A stretch of 52,484 nt of DNA from Candidatus Saccharibacteria bacterium GW2011_GWC2_48_9. GTDB taxonomy: Bacteria; Patescibacteriota; Saccharimonadia; Saccharimonadales; Saccharimonadaceae. Location of the stretch: contig LCPR01000002.1 of the NCBI GenBank assembly GCA_001003725.1, forward strand, positions 1-52,484. The letters are read 5' to 3'. The position numbers and the translations under genes are program-made. This document shows positions 17,093 through 25,173 of this stretch, piece by piece (positions within the stretch are counted from its first letter, which is position 1; each line of letters starts with the position of its first letter). The notes under the pieces are model-generated. The model did not search any database, was not told the DNA's origin, and worked only from the letters and a program-made list of their open reading frames with translations.

Positions 17093-17449
17093 ATGGAATA
17101 CAAGCAATCATTTTTTTCGCTAATAGAACGAGCTCTTAAATTTTGGTGGTGGCTAGGAATTATGACCATTGGTATAACAATATACATCGACATACAAAGG
17201 TATCGTAAGCGAAAGATTATTATGCATGATAAGGCCCTTACTTACACCCAGGGTACATTCACTGTACAGAGTACGGATCTACCTTATCGCAATATTCAAT
17301 CAGTTAGACTGTCTCAAGGTACTTTTGGTCGAATTTTTGGTTACGGAGATATCGTTATTACTACTGCCAATACTGCTGACAATATCATCTTCAAAGATAT
17401 CAGCTCTCCACAGAAGATTCGTACCGTCATACAAGAGCGTATACAGTAA
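17093..17449 (+). CDS. Bacterial PH-domain membrane protein (DUF304/bPH2-like)
   Basis: 118 residues from the ATG at 17093, chosen for the upstream AGAGG and because the longer frame runs through the hairpin-rich region before it. One membrane segment lies near residues 15-37, followed by a bacterial pleckstrin-homology-like domain (Y-T-Q-G-T-F ... T-D-L-P-Y-R-N-I-Q-S-V ... F-G-R-I-F-G-Y-G-D-I-V-I-T-T-A). The function is unknown; such proteins often sit at the membrane. Confidence 0.75.
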   Translation: MEYKQSFFSLIERALKFWWWLGIMTIGITIYIDIQRYRKRKIIMHDKALTYTQGTFTVQSTDLPYRNIQSVRLSQGTFGRIFGYGDIVITTANTADNIIFKDISSPQKIRTVIQERIQ

Positions 17450-17544
17450 TCCTGCGCATCTTGTTACTGTAATGTTACATATGCAATCAACTGCTACTTT
17501 CTTGTACGCCAGGTGCACTCTAGTGAGCTCAAGGTATAGTCTTC

Positions 17545-17820
17545 ATGCATAAATGCCCTATATGCGACCGACCTATCAAGAATATTTTTCAGAATGGTAT
17601 TGTTTGTGGCAAATGTGCGCTAAGCGCAGTCGATTCCTTGGGTCACCGTGTGGTTTTTTTCAATGTTTCAGTTGCCGGTGGACTTACTGCATCGCATTAT
17701 TCTGGCTCCGAAGTAATTAGTGACGATAGTATTATTTGTTTTATCAATGCTCGAAAGTGCTCAGGTATAGAGCTCAGGTTTGGTGGTACGGCTATACTCT
17801 GCCACGCACTATCCTACTAA
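17545..17820 (+). CDS. Small zinc-ribbon hypothetical protein
   Basis: 91 residues. The N terminus has C-P-I-C and, about 16 residues later, C-G-K-C, a four-cysteine zinc ribbon. The rest has no recognised domain. TATAGT lies only four bases ahead of the ATG, and no ribosome binding site is seen, so this is a moderate call. Island location; no functional context. Confidence 0.5.
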   Translation: MHKCPICDRPIKNIFQNGIVCGKCALSAVDSLGHRVVFFNVSVAGGLTASHYSGSEVISDDSIICFINARKCSGIELRFGGTAILCHALSY

Positions 17821-17914
17821 GTGCAAAAATTGCCAGCGTTTATCAGTCAGTTGTTTTGCTATATACTGAGATAAAAGTAATAAGATTTTGAACATAATCG
17901 ACAGAGGAAATCAT

Positions 17915-18820
17915 ATGGTATCATTTTCTGAACGAAACGGAAGACCTAGGGGGTACTCATCCACTGACCTCGCAACAATATTATGGGATAGTATTCAGCA
18001 GCTATTAGCAAGCCAGGGCCTGCTAGATCAAATGTTTGGTTATAAACGATCTGACTGGTCAAGAAAGAAATTACCCGAGGGTGCGACAGATTATGTTAAG
18101 GGTAAATATGAACATGAAGATAGTAAAGTTTGGATCAGAAGAACTTTAAAAGCGCGTCCTGATTTCTATTTTAGCGCTCATGACAGTGGTCAATTCTGGA
18201 ATGCTTACTCTGGAAATACAAGTATACCAATTATGCTTCGAGATGATCAAGATATGCTATTTGATTTTATCGAAGCACTTCACGATGTGGTGTCTACTCC
18301 CAACTTCGATCAAAAGAAATTTAAACATACTAGCTACAATAAAAGCCTAGGTCAATCGATGCTTCGAAATGCAATCAACGACGAACTAGCACTCAATACG
18401 ACACCGTTGAAGATTTTAAGTAATGGTCAAATAGTTACATTAGACGACGGCGCAATTGCAGACCTTGCTTCAGAAGCTTTAGAAGTTAAATCTGCTACAA
18501 AAATCCATCAAAATTCGGTAGATGCACTTCATCAAAGCATAAGTATGTACCTTAAACGGGGAGCTTCGCTATCTGAAAAGAAAGCAGCTATTGTGGAACT
18601 TGCTGGCTCACTAGAATCATTGAGACCGATGGTAAAAGAGCACCTTCTTTCTAAGGATGAAGGCACCTTATTTCAATTGGCTAATGAATTTGCGATTCGT
18701 CACCAAGATAATAAACAAAAAAGTGAATATGATAAAAATATTTGGTACGACTGGATGTTTCAAGTCAATCTGGCTGCAGTCCTCACAGTGATCAAGATTA
18801 TAAAGAACCAGTCAGATTAG
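17915..18820 (+). CDS. Hypothetical protein, possibly defence-related
   Basis: 301 residues from the ATG at 17915, which has AGAGGAAA seven bases upstream; an earlier in-frame ATG at 17888 lacks such a site. The protein is soluble and mostly helical, with a conserved-looking C-terminal segment (Y-D-K-N-I-W-Y-D-W-M-F-Q). I do not recognise the family. A lone gene of this size in island DNA next to an integrated element could be an abortive-infection or similar defence gene, but no catalytic motif supports that. Confidence 0.6.
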   Translation: MVSFSERNGRPRGYSSTDLATILWDSIQQLLASQGLLDQMFGYKRSDWSRKKLPEGATDYVKGKYEHEDSKVWIRRTLKARPDFYFSAHDSGQFWNAYSGNTSIPIMLRDDQDMLFDFIEALHDVVSTPNFDQKKFKHTSYNKSLGQSMLRNAINDELALNTTPLKILSNGQIVTLDDGAIADLASEALEVKSATKIHQNSVDALHQSISMYLKRGASLSEKKAAIVELAGSLESLRPMVKEHLLSKDEGTLFQLANEFAIRHQDNKQKSEYDKNIWYDWMFQVNLAAVLTVIKIIKNQSD

Positions 18821-19141
18821 ATTACTGTACTTATGCAACCAAAATCGCTCAACTCTGATTATTTGGCTGAAGGTACAACACAGTATTTATATATGGCCCT
18901 GTCAATCTATGACTTCGGTTATGATATTGCATAGACCAAATTGGAGTCAGAACTACATAGCCCGTTAAGCACCTGATGCGCCCTGGAGACTCTATCCTGT
19001 TCAGCTTTATATACATTAGTCATGCATAGATTCCTCAGCAGGATATATCAGCGAAGTTATGAGCGAAAGTACTTTAAATTGTAACCAGCATGACACGAGT
19101 TGGCTTAACAAACAACCCATGCCATGCCGATCTATTGGTGT
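18821..19141. other. Noncoding gap between convergent genes
   Basis: About 320 bases between the orphan gene at 17915 and the metal-response operon. No credible frame, clear terminator or repeat was seen. Confidence 0.4.
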
Positions 19142-19234
19142 CTAAGGCTTCGTAAACAAAACAAATGCCCATACGCACGCACATAAGACTACAAGTGTTA
19201 CGATGAGTAGTCTGAAAAATATTCTTCTTCTCAT
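19142..19234 (-). CDS. 30-residue single-span membrane peptide
   Basis: Short frame that begins seven bases after the stop of the DsbA-like gene. It opens with Met-Arg-Arg-Arg, followed by about 22 hydrophobic residues including two cysteines, and ends Thr-Lys-Pro. The layout is a positive-inside membrane peptide. Its place at the end of the operon supports expression. The function is unknown. Confidence 0.45.
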   Translation of the reverse strand: MRRRIFFRLLIVTLVVLCACVWAFVLFTKP

Positions 19235-19241
19235 GCGCTGA

Positions 19242-19883
19242 TTACTCTACATCTATCTGCTGCGGTAGCTCATTATCCAAAATTCTTGAAAATGCAGAAA
19301 CAGTGCTCTCGGGATTATCTATTTTTTTGCCATTTAGTACAAAGGTCGGCGTACCATTACCACCAAGCTTTTTTACCGCTTCTAGATCTGCATTAATAGT
19401 AGCTGCTACTACCGGATTATCCAGATCATCTTTCACTTTCTTGAGGTCTAAGCCAATCTCCTTGGCATATTCGTCAAAATACTCAGAAGCTGCGTCAGAT
19501 GAATTTTCCCAAGTCTTTTGCCCTTCGAATAACTTATCATGCATCTCAAAAAACTTACCCTGCCTAGCAGCCGCTTCAGCATATGCCGCTGCCTGTCTTG
19601 CGTACTTAAGAGAATTTGATATCGGGAAATAACGAATTTGAAACTTTACTCTATCTTTGTATTTTTCTTTTAGCTCTTTCACTACCGGGTAATACGAATA
19701 GCAAGCTTCGCACTGGAAATCCACAAACTCCGTAAGTGTAACTCTACTATCTTTATTCCCGTATATATTCGATGAGCCGTTACTTTTTGGTAAGCCTGCA
19801 TCTTTAGCCCTATCGTATGCGACGATACCCGCAAGAAGCAGTGCGACGCCTGCAATAAAAATTAACCAACGCTTGGTGTCCAT
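19242..19883 (-). CDS. DsbA-family thiol oxidoreductase
   Basis: 213 residues. An N-terminal membrane anchor covers residues 6-22, and a thioredoxin-fold DsbA domain follows. The active site is F-V-D-F-Q-C-E-A-C (Cys58 and Cys61), and the cis-Pro region N-G-T-P-T-F-V-L-N-G lies near residue 175. It would introduce disulfides into exported proteins, such as the cysteine-paired RCC1 pilin encoded in this window (inference). It lies in an operon with a DUF305-like protein and a metal efflux system, so it may also serve metal or thiol stress. Confidence 0.88.
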   Translation of the reverse strand: MDTKRWLIFIAGVALLLAGIVAYDRAKDAGLPKSNGSSNIYGNKDSRVTLTEFVDFQCEACYSYYPVVKELKEKYKDRVKFQIRYFPISNSLKYARQAAAYAEAAARQGKFFEMHDKLFEGQKTWENSSDAASEYFDEYAKEIGLDLKKVKDDLDNPVVAATINADLEAVKKLGGNGTPTFVLNGKKIDNPESTVSAFSRILDNELPQQIDVE

Positions 19884-19907
19884 GATTAGCCTTTCAATTA
19901 TTATAAG

Positions 19908-20549
19908 TTATGCTTTTAAAAAGCTGAGAGCTTTTTTATATTGCTTCTCGCTCTGATCCCGAAGTTCAGCTGTTTCGGTCTTACTTGCATTAGCTCCATT
20001 TGTCTGTACTAGCAGCAAAAAGCCTTCATGATGAGCAGCCATTAAAGATTTGTACTTAACTTCAAGCTCTTGGGCAGTCAGCTGACCAAGTGATGACATA
20101 TCTTCTGCTGTAGCAAAGCCAATATCCGAGTAATATCCATCATGCTCGTCGGAGCGCGGGAAACTAGATAGCTCTCTATATGATTCTTTCCATCCATCAA
20201 GCAAAGTCTTGTATCGGTTTACTTCACTCTCGAGTAGGTTAGACCTTTCTTGGGCCCATTCGCTTAGTGCAGTGTCCGCAGACTTTGATTTCAACATAGC
20301 AGACATTTCTATTGCCTGCTGGTTATAAAGAATTGCTTTTCGAGAAAAATCTATATCGTAAAGATCACCATAATCTGTTGCCAGCGAATCTTTGGAACTT
20401 TGCTGAGAAGCATGTCCAGGGGGATGTACGGTTTCTTCTTTCTGGGAATCAGGATTATTATTTAATACTGCGTATGTTGCAAAGCCTACACTACTTATAA
20501 CGACGATGACGATTAGCCCGTAGACAAGATACTTCTTGTTTTTTAGCAT
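19908..20549 (-). CDS. DUF305-like membrane-anchored protein
   Basis: 213 residues with an N-terminal anchor (residues 7-29), a His-containing linker, then a helical domain. D-F-S-R-K-A near residue 67 and A-A-H-H-E-G near residue 171 resemble the DUF305 ferritin-like fold, some members of which bind copper. The match is partial. Operon position next to CmtR, the cation exporter and DsbA supports a metal-binding role outside the membrane (inference). Confidence 0.65.
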   Translation of the reverse strand: MLKNKKYLVYGLIVIVVISSVGFATYAVLNNNPDSQKEETVHPPGHASQQSSKDSLATDYGDLYDIDFSRKAILYNQQAIEMSAMLKSKSADTALSEWAQERSNLLESEVNRYKTLLDGWKESYRELSSFPRSDEHDGYYSDIGFATAEDMSSLGQLTAQELEVKYKSLMAAHHEGFLLLVQTNGANASKTETAELRDQSEKQYKKALSFLKA

Positions 20550-20605
20550 GCCAAGCTACCTTTCTTGTCTAAACTTGATATTATCTGTATGTAAATAATA
20601 TCGGC

Positions 20606-20962
20606 TCAAAAGCGTAGCGTGGAGCAAGAAAGAAATAACTGATTGCGCAGTGGTATATATTTTTCATCGTATCGAGTACTTAAGTAGAGTAGCGCAAGCG
20701 GTACAGCAGCTAGTGTCCACATGAGAACTGGAGGAATAGGTTCTTTTTTATCCTGTTCTGGCAGTCGCGAATTTTGCGCTTGCTCTGCCTGAGTATGAGG
20801 CTGGCATGCAGCGCTGCATAATGAGCTCACCGGAGCCATATTTGTGTGAACTATACTTTCAAAGTTACATACAAAAATAACTGTAAGAACCAGGAGATAT
20901 GCAGTAAGTTTGCCGGCATTTCCTGTTAAATATTGTGCTGTCCGCTTGAATTCAATAAACAT
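20606..20962 (-). CDS. Small membrane protein of the metal operon
   Basis: 118 residues with two hydrophobic segments (about 18-33 and 78-96). Between them is a polar loop holding two cysteines (C-S-A-A-C) and a His. No domain is recognised. The Cys/His loop and operon context suggest an accessory metal protein, similar in layout to small proteins near copper or cadmium systems (inference). Confidence 0.55.
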   Translation of the reverse strand: MFIEFKRTAQYLTGNAGKLTAYLLVLTVIFVCNFESIVHTNMAPVSSLCSAACQPHTQAEQAQNSRLPEQDKKEPIPPVLMWTLAAVPLALLYLSTRYDEKYIPLRNQLFLSCSTLRF

Positions 20963-21044
20963 ATTCAGTATTCATTATAGCAAAGGTGCGTCGCATCACT
21001 GCATCTCGCGACAGCTAAGTTTACACCTAACATTGCTTAAACAA

Positions 21045-21713
21045 TTATTTATCTATTTCGAATAATAACTCCGTCGAGCTGCAGTTATCACCTTTCCAAG
21101 CTTCAATGCCTTCACGGGCAGCCAGACCTGCAATAAAAAGTGCTGCAAGTGAGTCAGCCCACCACCAACCGAGCACACTGTTTGCAACTAACCCGACGAG
21201 TAGTACACCCGACATATACGTACAGAGCAACGTCTGCTTGGAATCAGCAATAGCTGAATGCGAACCAAGTTCTTCTCCCGTTTTCCGCTGCGCCAGTGAC
21301 ACACCCGGCATAATAAGAAGGCTAAGTACCGCAATGATTATACCAATAAAGGATGATTCAGGAACATCCTGCCTAATTAAACTTATGATTGCGTCAAAGC
21401 TGACAAATGCCGCTAATCCAAAAAATGAAAAGGCAATAATTCTAAGTGCAATTTTTTCTCGCTCTTCATGTTTGTTTCCTGAGAATTGCCATGCTACTGC
21501 CAATGCTGATGATACTTCGATAACCGAATCAAGTCCAAAGCCGATTAATGCACTTGAACCGGACATGTTGCCCGCTATCAATGCAAGAGCTGCCTCGACA
21601 ACATTATAGCTAATAGTAAATATCACCAAAAATCGGATACGCCTTATCAGCTTAAAACGAGTTGCGCTACTAAGCTTAGGGCGACTATTGTGCTCGTGAC
21701 CATGCTCACTCAT
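21045..21713 (-). CDS. Cation efflux protein (CDF-like cadmium/zinc exporter)
   Basis: 222 residues with an N-terminal His-rich stretch and about six membrane segments. TM2 carries G-L-D-S-V-I-E, the acidic CDF site, and A-D-S-K-Q-T-L-L-C-T-Y lies at the equivalent of TM5, as in the short cation transporters often paired with CmtR-type repressors. The typical C-terminal cytoplasmic domain is absent. The start is adjacent to the cmtR-like stop, so the two are coupled. The likely substrate is a soft divalent metal such as Cd or Pb, judged from the regulator. Confidence 0.82.
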   Translation of the reverse strand: MSEHGHEHNSRPKLSSATRFKLIRRIRFLVIFTISYNVVEAALALIAGNMSGSSALIGFGLDSVIEVSSALAVAWQFSGNKHEEREKIALRIIAFSFFGLAAFVSFDAIISLIRQDVPESSFIGIIIAVLSLLIMPGVSLAQRKTGEELGSHSAIADSKQTLLCTYMSGVLLVGLVANSVLGWWWADSLAALFIAGLAAREGIEAWKGDNCSSTELLFEIDK

Positions 21714-22037
21714 CTAGCAACAGTCCTTCGTTTCTGCCTCGTCACAAGCAGCAGGGTCACTGATTAGCACAACCTCTTTCAGATCATTCAACGCATGTCT
21801 AACTCGCTCACTAGATAGTTCGTATCTGGTTTTGCGGCCTTCTTGTATGGCAATCACTAGGCCGCAGCCCTTTAGACACGCTAAGTGGTTCGATACCGAT
21901 TGCTTGCTTACGTTGAGCTCGAGAACCATTTCGCCAGGATATCTAGGACTATCTCGAAGCAATTCAAGCATTTGTAATCTTGTTTCGTCAGAGAGAGCAT
22001 GCCCAAATCTAGCAAGAGGAGATACTATAGAAGTCAT
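21714..22037 (-). CDS. ArsR/SmtB-family metal sensor, CmtR type
   Basis: 107-residue winged-helix repressor. The recognition helix region is V-S-K-Q-S-V-S-N-H-L-A-C-L. Cys54 and Cys58 (C-L-K-G-C) plus Cys98 reproduce the spacing of the Cd/Pb site of mycobacterial CmtR (Cys57, Cys61, Cys102). A tail ending in Cys-Cys is extra. It is the first gene of a six-gene minus-strand operon, and a perfect palindrome covers its promoter. A TACTAT -10 lies eight bases before the start, inside that palindrome. Confidence 0.88.
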   Translation of the reverse strand: MTSIVSPLARFGHALSDETRLQMLELLRDSPRYPGEMVLELNVSKQSVSNHLACLKGCGLVIAIQEGRKTRYELSSERVRHALNDLKEVVLISDPAACDEAETKDCC

Positions 22038-22045
22038 ATAAGCAT

Positions 22046-22069
22046 ATAGTACATCGAACTATGTACTAT
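22046..22069. promoter_or_regulatory. Operator palindrome of the CmtR operon
   Basis: Perfect 9-bp arms ATAGTACAT and ATGTACTAT separated by six bases. It overlaps the predicted -10 box of the cmtR-like gene, so repressor binding would block transcription. Confidence 0.75.
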
Positions 22070-22172
22070 TGTAAAGATAATCTATTAGATATACGTAATT
22101 TAGACATGCTTACGTTAAATTTACCAGATAGACTATCTACATGGCTCCATATGAGATAAAATAGATGAAACC

Positions 22173-22634
22173 ATGAAAAAACAAACAATTAAAATTACTT
22201 CATTAGACTTGAAACTTATTGAATTTTTCAAACGAACCTTTGTACCAGTAGCACGGTTTTCAATATTTTTAATATTTTTCTGGTTCGGCCTTATTAAGCT
22301 ACTCGGCCTGAGCCCCGCTAGTCCGCTAGCCGAAGCCCTAACTGCCCGTACAGTTGGCATGCAGTATTTTGATTTGCTATTTTACGGTCTTGCCTTAGTT
22401 GAATGTGTAATAGGCATACTATTCATATTCCCCAAATTTACACGCATAGTAATTCCTCTACTACTTTTTCATATGGTACTTGTGTGCTCGCCAATATTGC
22501 TCGTGCCCGAAATGGTATGGCAGCAATTTGCGGTACCTACCCTTGAAGGCCAGTACATAATCAAGAATGCAGTTGTCATAGCTGTTGCAATTGGTATTGC
22601 AGCTTCTGCTAAGCCGCTAACTCATCGAGGATAA
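22173..22634 (+). CDS. DoxX/DUF417-like membrane protein
   Basis: 153 residues with four hydrophobic segments. F-F-W-F-G-L-I-K-L-L-G-L-S-P-A-S-P-L-A near residues 38-56 resembles the DoxX/DUF417 (YkgB-like) membrane family. The role is uncertain. It is divergent from the metal operon and has a TAAAAT box ten bases before the ATG. The first 52-base repeat follows 12 bases after its stop, which makes it possibly the first unit of the repeat array. Confidence 0.65.
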   Translation: MKKQTIKITSLDLKLIEFFKRTFVPVARFSIFLIFFWFGLIKLLGLSPASPLAEALTARTVGMQYFDLLFYGLALVECVIGILFIFPKFTRIVIPLLLFHMVLVCSPILLVPEMVWQQFAVPTLEGQYIIKNAVVIAVAIGIAASAKPLTHRG

Positions 22635-22645
22635 CTTGCTAAACT

Positions 22646-22697
22646 AGTTCTAATTTCAGCTATAATGCCGTACCATTTCTATGGCACATCGAAATTA
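22646..22697 (+). repeat. 52-base hairpin repeat, copy 1
   Basis: Starts AGTTCTAATTTC, ends CATCGAAATTA. Outer arms TAATTTC/GAAATTA; inner arms GTACCAT/ATGGCAC with one mismatch around a TTCT loop; a 12-base left internal loop contains TATAAT against three bases on the right. Complete copy. Confidence 0.85.
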
Positions 22698-22742
22698 AGC
22701 AATTCAGGCCAATAGACAGAATTATGCAGTATTAAGCAATTT

Positions 22743-22769
22743 GGTTCTTATTTCAGCTATAATGTAGCC
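22743..22769 (+). repeat. 52-base repeat, 5' half copy fused to a start codon
   Basis: GGTTCTTATTTCAGCTATAAT matches the left half of the repeat (the C-A-G-C-T-A-T-A-A-T stretch is as in copy 1), then breaks off at the ATG at 22770. Its TATAAT becomes a leaderless-type -10 for that gene. Confidence 0.75.
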
Positions 22770-23138
22770 ATGCGACTCTACCTCACTCATTCGACCAGCT
22801 ACGATTACAAAAATGAGCTGTACGAACCACTTAAGCAAACCCTTGGCAAAGAATATGATATTTTTCTCCCCCATGAGGAACATAGCGAAGGTGTGAAATC
22901 AAAAGATATTATTTCAGAGTGTGATATTGTCTTGGCCGAAGTTTCACAACCTTCTACAGGCCAAGGAATAGAACTTGGATGGGCAGATTCTAACAACAAG
23001 CCAATCATTTGTTTTTACCGAACAGGATCTAAAGTTTCAAGTGCACTTCGTTTTATAACAAATAATCATATCGACTACGAATCCAGTAGTGACATGATTA
23101 AAAAACTTTACATCGAAATTGAACATTTAACCAACTAA
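22770..23138 (+). CDS. Nucleoside 2-deoxyribosyltransferase-like protein
   Basis: 122-residue Rossmann-like protein of the nucleoside 2-deoxyribosyltransferase superfamily. C-D-I-V-L-A-E-V-S near residue 51 and G-Q-G-I-E-L-G-W-A near residue 65 give the conserved Asp and the catalytic-type Glu. Members cleave or exchange the base of deoxynucleosides or nucleotides. Six bases separate the TATAAT at 22758-22763 from the ATG, so the message is probably leaderless. A repeat copy begins three bases after the stop. Confidence 0.75.
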   Translation: MRLYLTHSTSYDYKNELYEPLKQTLGKEYDIFLPHEEHSEGVKSKDIISECDIVLAEVSQPSTGQGIELGWADSNNKPIICFYRTGSKVSSALRFITNNHIDYESSSDMIKKLYIEIEHLTN

Positions 23139-23141
23139 TTC

Positions 23142-23183
23142 AGTTCTAATTTCAAATATAACGCCGTACCAAATTCGAAATTA
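23142..23183 (+). repeat. 52-base repeat, copy 2 with internal hairpin deletion
   Basis: AGTTCTAATTTC ... CGAAATTA with both outer arms intact but only 42 bases: about ten bases of the inner hairpin (loop and right arm) are missing. Slippage across the hairpin would give this. Confidence 0.85.
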
Positions 23184-23334
23184 TTTATATACATCCGTTC
23201 ATTCTTGCCCTCTGTGACATCGGCATATCCATTAAAAGTCGGATCTTTCTTGCTATAATCGAATCACGAATAACAGTGACGTTTTTGGTGTAATTCGGAG
23301 TAATAATCAGAGCGATTACCTATTCCGTGTTTCT

Positions 23335-23724
23335 ATGAAAGTATTGGTAGTAAATACCAATGGTGATATTCTTGTCGTAAAAGAATCAGGCCTTGATTGG
23401 TGGAATATGCCAGATGGCGGCATGGAGCATGGCGAAACAATCAAAGATGCGATCGCTCGCGAATTACATGAAGAAATTTCTCTGAATTGTGACTTTAAAT
23501 ATGAAGTGATTTCTGTCGAGGATCCGCACCTCTTACGACGCGTCAAAGCTTGGCAAATGCGAATCATCTTTATTGTACGACCACAGGATGAAACTTTCGC
23601 TCCGGGCGATGACGGTGACGAGATAGTATTTATGAAACCTGAGTACTTTCAAGAATCAGACGCCACTAACGAGCAGGAAATTTATCAATACTGGCAGATT
23701 GCTAAAAGTCGCCATATAATTTAA
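23335..23724 (+). CDS. Nudix hydrolase
   Basis: 129 residues. The Nudix box runs from about residue 28 to 50 as G-G-M-E-H-G-E-T ... A-R-E-L-H-E-E-I-S-L, with the metal-binding R-E-x-x-E-E intact. It hydrolyses a nucleoside diphosphate linked to some group; the substrate is not readable from sequence. It lies between two repeat copies as a single-gene unit. Together with the deoxyribosyltransferase-like and HAM1-like genes nearby, it adds to a local cluster of nucleotide-acting enzymes. Confidence 0.85.
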   Translation: MKVLVVNTNGDILVVKESGLDWWNMPDGGMEHGETIKDAIARELHEEISLNCDFKYEVISVEDPHLLRRVKAWQMRIIFIVRPQDETFAPGDDGDEIVFMKPEYFQESDATNEQEIYQYWQIAKSRHII

Positions 23725-23752
23725 TTTTAACTTTGCATATCATAGTGCCGTA
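23721..23752 (+). repeat. 52-base repeat, degenerate half copy
   Basis: TTAATTTTAACTTTGCATAT followed by CATAGTGCCGTA partly matches the left half of the repeat (T-A-A-T-T-T-C ... T-A-T-A-A-T-G-C-C-G-T-A). It overlaps the Nudix stop codon. A weak match. Confidence 0.45.
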
Positions 23753-23908
23753 GAGAGTAGTATGTAATATTTTTGATTTTTCCAAGAATAAAGCTTGGAA
23801 TCTTGAAACATATTCAATATCTATGTGGTCAAACCCGTTCCAAGCACCTAATTTATTTCTCATTCGCAACTCAACTTTACATGAAGACATGCAGTGAAGT
23901 TGCCATGT

Positions 23909-23914
23909 TATAAT
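23909..23914 (+). promoter_or_regulatory. -10 box of HAM1-like gene, leaderless spacing
   Basis: TATAAT, six bases, ATG at 23921. This fixes the start codon over the upstream in-frame ATG at 23894, which would lie before the promoter. Confidence 0.7.
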
Positions 23915-23920
23915 AATAAA

Positions 23921-24472
23921 ATGAAACAAGTACACTTACTGACAGGTAATCTCGGGAAAATAAAAGCTGCAAACCATATCTTCAACAAATACGGTATTGA
24001 GGTGCATCCCCTAGCGCTTGATATACCGGAAATTCAAGCCGATACAAGCCTTGATGTAGCAGTAGATATGGTAAAGAAAGCTTTTAACCTGACTGGCAAG
24101 GCCGTAATACGTGAAGACCATAGTTTTTACATCGATGAATTGGGGATTCCCGGGCCGTTTATGGCGTATGTAGACAAACGCGTAAGTACCGACTCACTGC
24201 TAAAGATTCTCAATACGTTAAGTTCTCGAACCGGATATTTCGAACTGTCCGCAGCATTTGCCGATGAGGATGGCAAGGTGAGCGAATTCAGCTACAAGGT
24301 ACCTATTGAATTCGCGTTGGAGCCAAAAGGAGATGAGAGCCAGAGATGGGAACGACTGATTAAATTTCCAAATGACACTAAGGTATTTGCAGAATATAAT
24401 GAGTCAGAGCGAGTTTCTACGTGGTCGAAAAACTACGAACAAATTGCTCAGATGATATCAATCTCCAACTAA
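23921..24472 (+). CDS. HAM1/RdgB-like non-canonical nucleoside triphosphate pyrophosphatase
   Basis: 183 residues. T-G-N-L-G-K-I-K-A at residues 8-16 is the ITPase signature, and R-E-D-H-S-F-Y-I-D-E-L-G near residue 64 matches the family D-x-S-x-L-x-V-D-x-L region (His replaces one usual residue). Such enzymes convert damaged or unusual NTPs to NMPs. Its last four bases overlap the convergent P-loop kinase gene, so the two share an end. It may clear modified nucleotides linked to the neighbouring operon (inference). Confidence 0.82.
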   Translation: MKQVHLLTGNLGKIKAANHIFNKYGIEVHPLALDIPEIQADTSLDVAVDMVKKAFNLTGKAVIREDHSFYIDELGIPGPFMAYVDKRVSTDSLLKILNTLSSRTGYFELSAAFADEDGKVSEFSYKVPIEFALEPKGDESQRWERLIKFPNDTKVFAEYNESERVSTWSKNYEQIAQMISISN

Positions 24473-25173
24473 GTGCGTGTCGTCCAGCCATTTAACTTTG
24501 AGCCGACCGCATGTACGCCCTCGTCAAAACTACCGTCATTGAGAACGTACCAATCCGCATGATCGGCCAATTCATCCAAACCCATTGCACTATCCCTATC
24601 AAGTAATCTTTGAAATTCACTTCGATCAAGACTTTTATTCTCCCTCATGCAGTATCTCTGATATAGCAGTTCTTTCGGAGCGTCAATATAGAGAACCTTT
24701 GAATCGTCCGGAGCAAGGACTGCCCCTAGACGCTCCACTCCGCTATATGACCTATTACCGATTACAACGATGTCATGCTGTTCATGAGCTTCATTTGCTA
24801 GCGATGCTTCAATATGACCCGCAAGTAGATCATTCGTAAAATTGTTTCCGTAATGCTCCTCGTGCATTTCAATCCATGGACCAAAATCCATACTCGGCCC
24901 ATCGGCTGTGTGATAGCTACGCAGCACAGGTCCAGTGTCAACAAACCTGTATAAATCACCTATCATTGCGGCTTTTGCTAAAGCGCTTTTACCGGAAGCG
25001 TGAGGACCAACTACAAATAGCGTCTTTTTAATTTCGGCCCGAGGGACGTCATCTATGGCATGACGCACTAGATTGGTAAGTGTTGGAATATTACCGTTAT
25101 CCATCGAGCCAAATAGACTTAGCTCACTTTTTGGAAGCAATACTTCATTTCGAGTACTTTTAGTTTCGCTCAT
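24469..25173 (-). CDS. P-loop kinase, nucleotide or small-molecule kinase-like
   Basis: 234 residues. Walker A G-P-H-A-S-G-K-S lies at residues 56-63. D-T-G-P-V-L-R-S-Y-H near residue 78 recalls the substrate strand of NMP and cytidylate kinases. A lid-like segment with several Arg residues (Q-R-Y-C-M-R-E-N-K ... R-L-L-D-R-D) lies near residues 167-190. The family is not one I can name; a phosphotransfer role is likely. It overlaps the upstream GHMP kinase by 14 bases and is the third gene of a coupled operon. Confidence 0.7.
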   Translation of the reverse strand: MSETKSTRNEVLLPKSELSLFGSMDNGNIPTLTNLVRHAIDDVPRAEIKKTLFVVGPHASGKSALAKAAMIGDLYRFVDTGPVLRSYHTADGPSMDFGPWIEMHEEHYGNNFTNDLLAGHIEASLANEAHEQHDIVVIGNRSYSGVERLGAVLAPDDSKVLYIDAPKELLYQRYCMRENKSLDRSEFQRLLDRDSAMGLDELADHADWYVLNDGSFDEGVHAVGSKLNGWTTRT

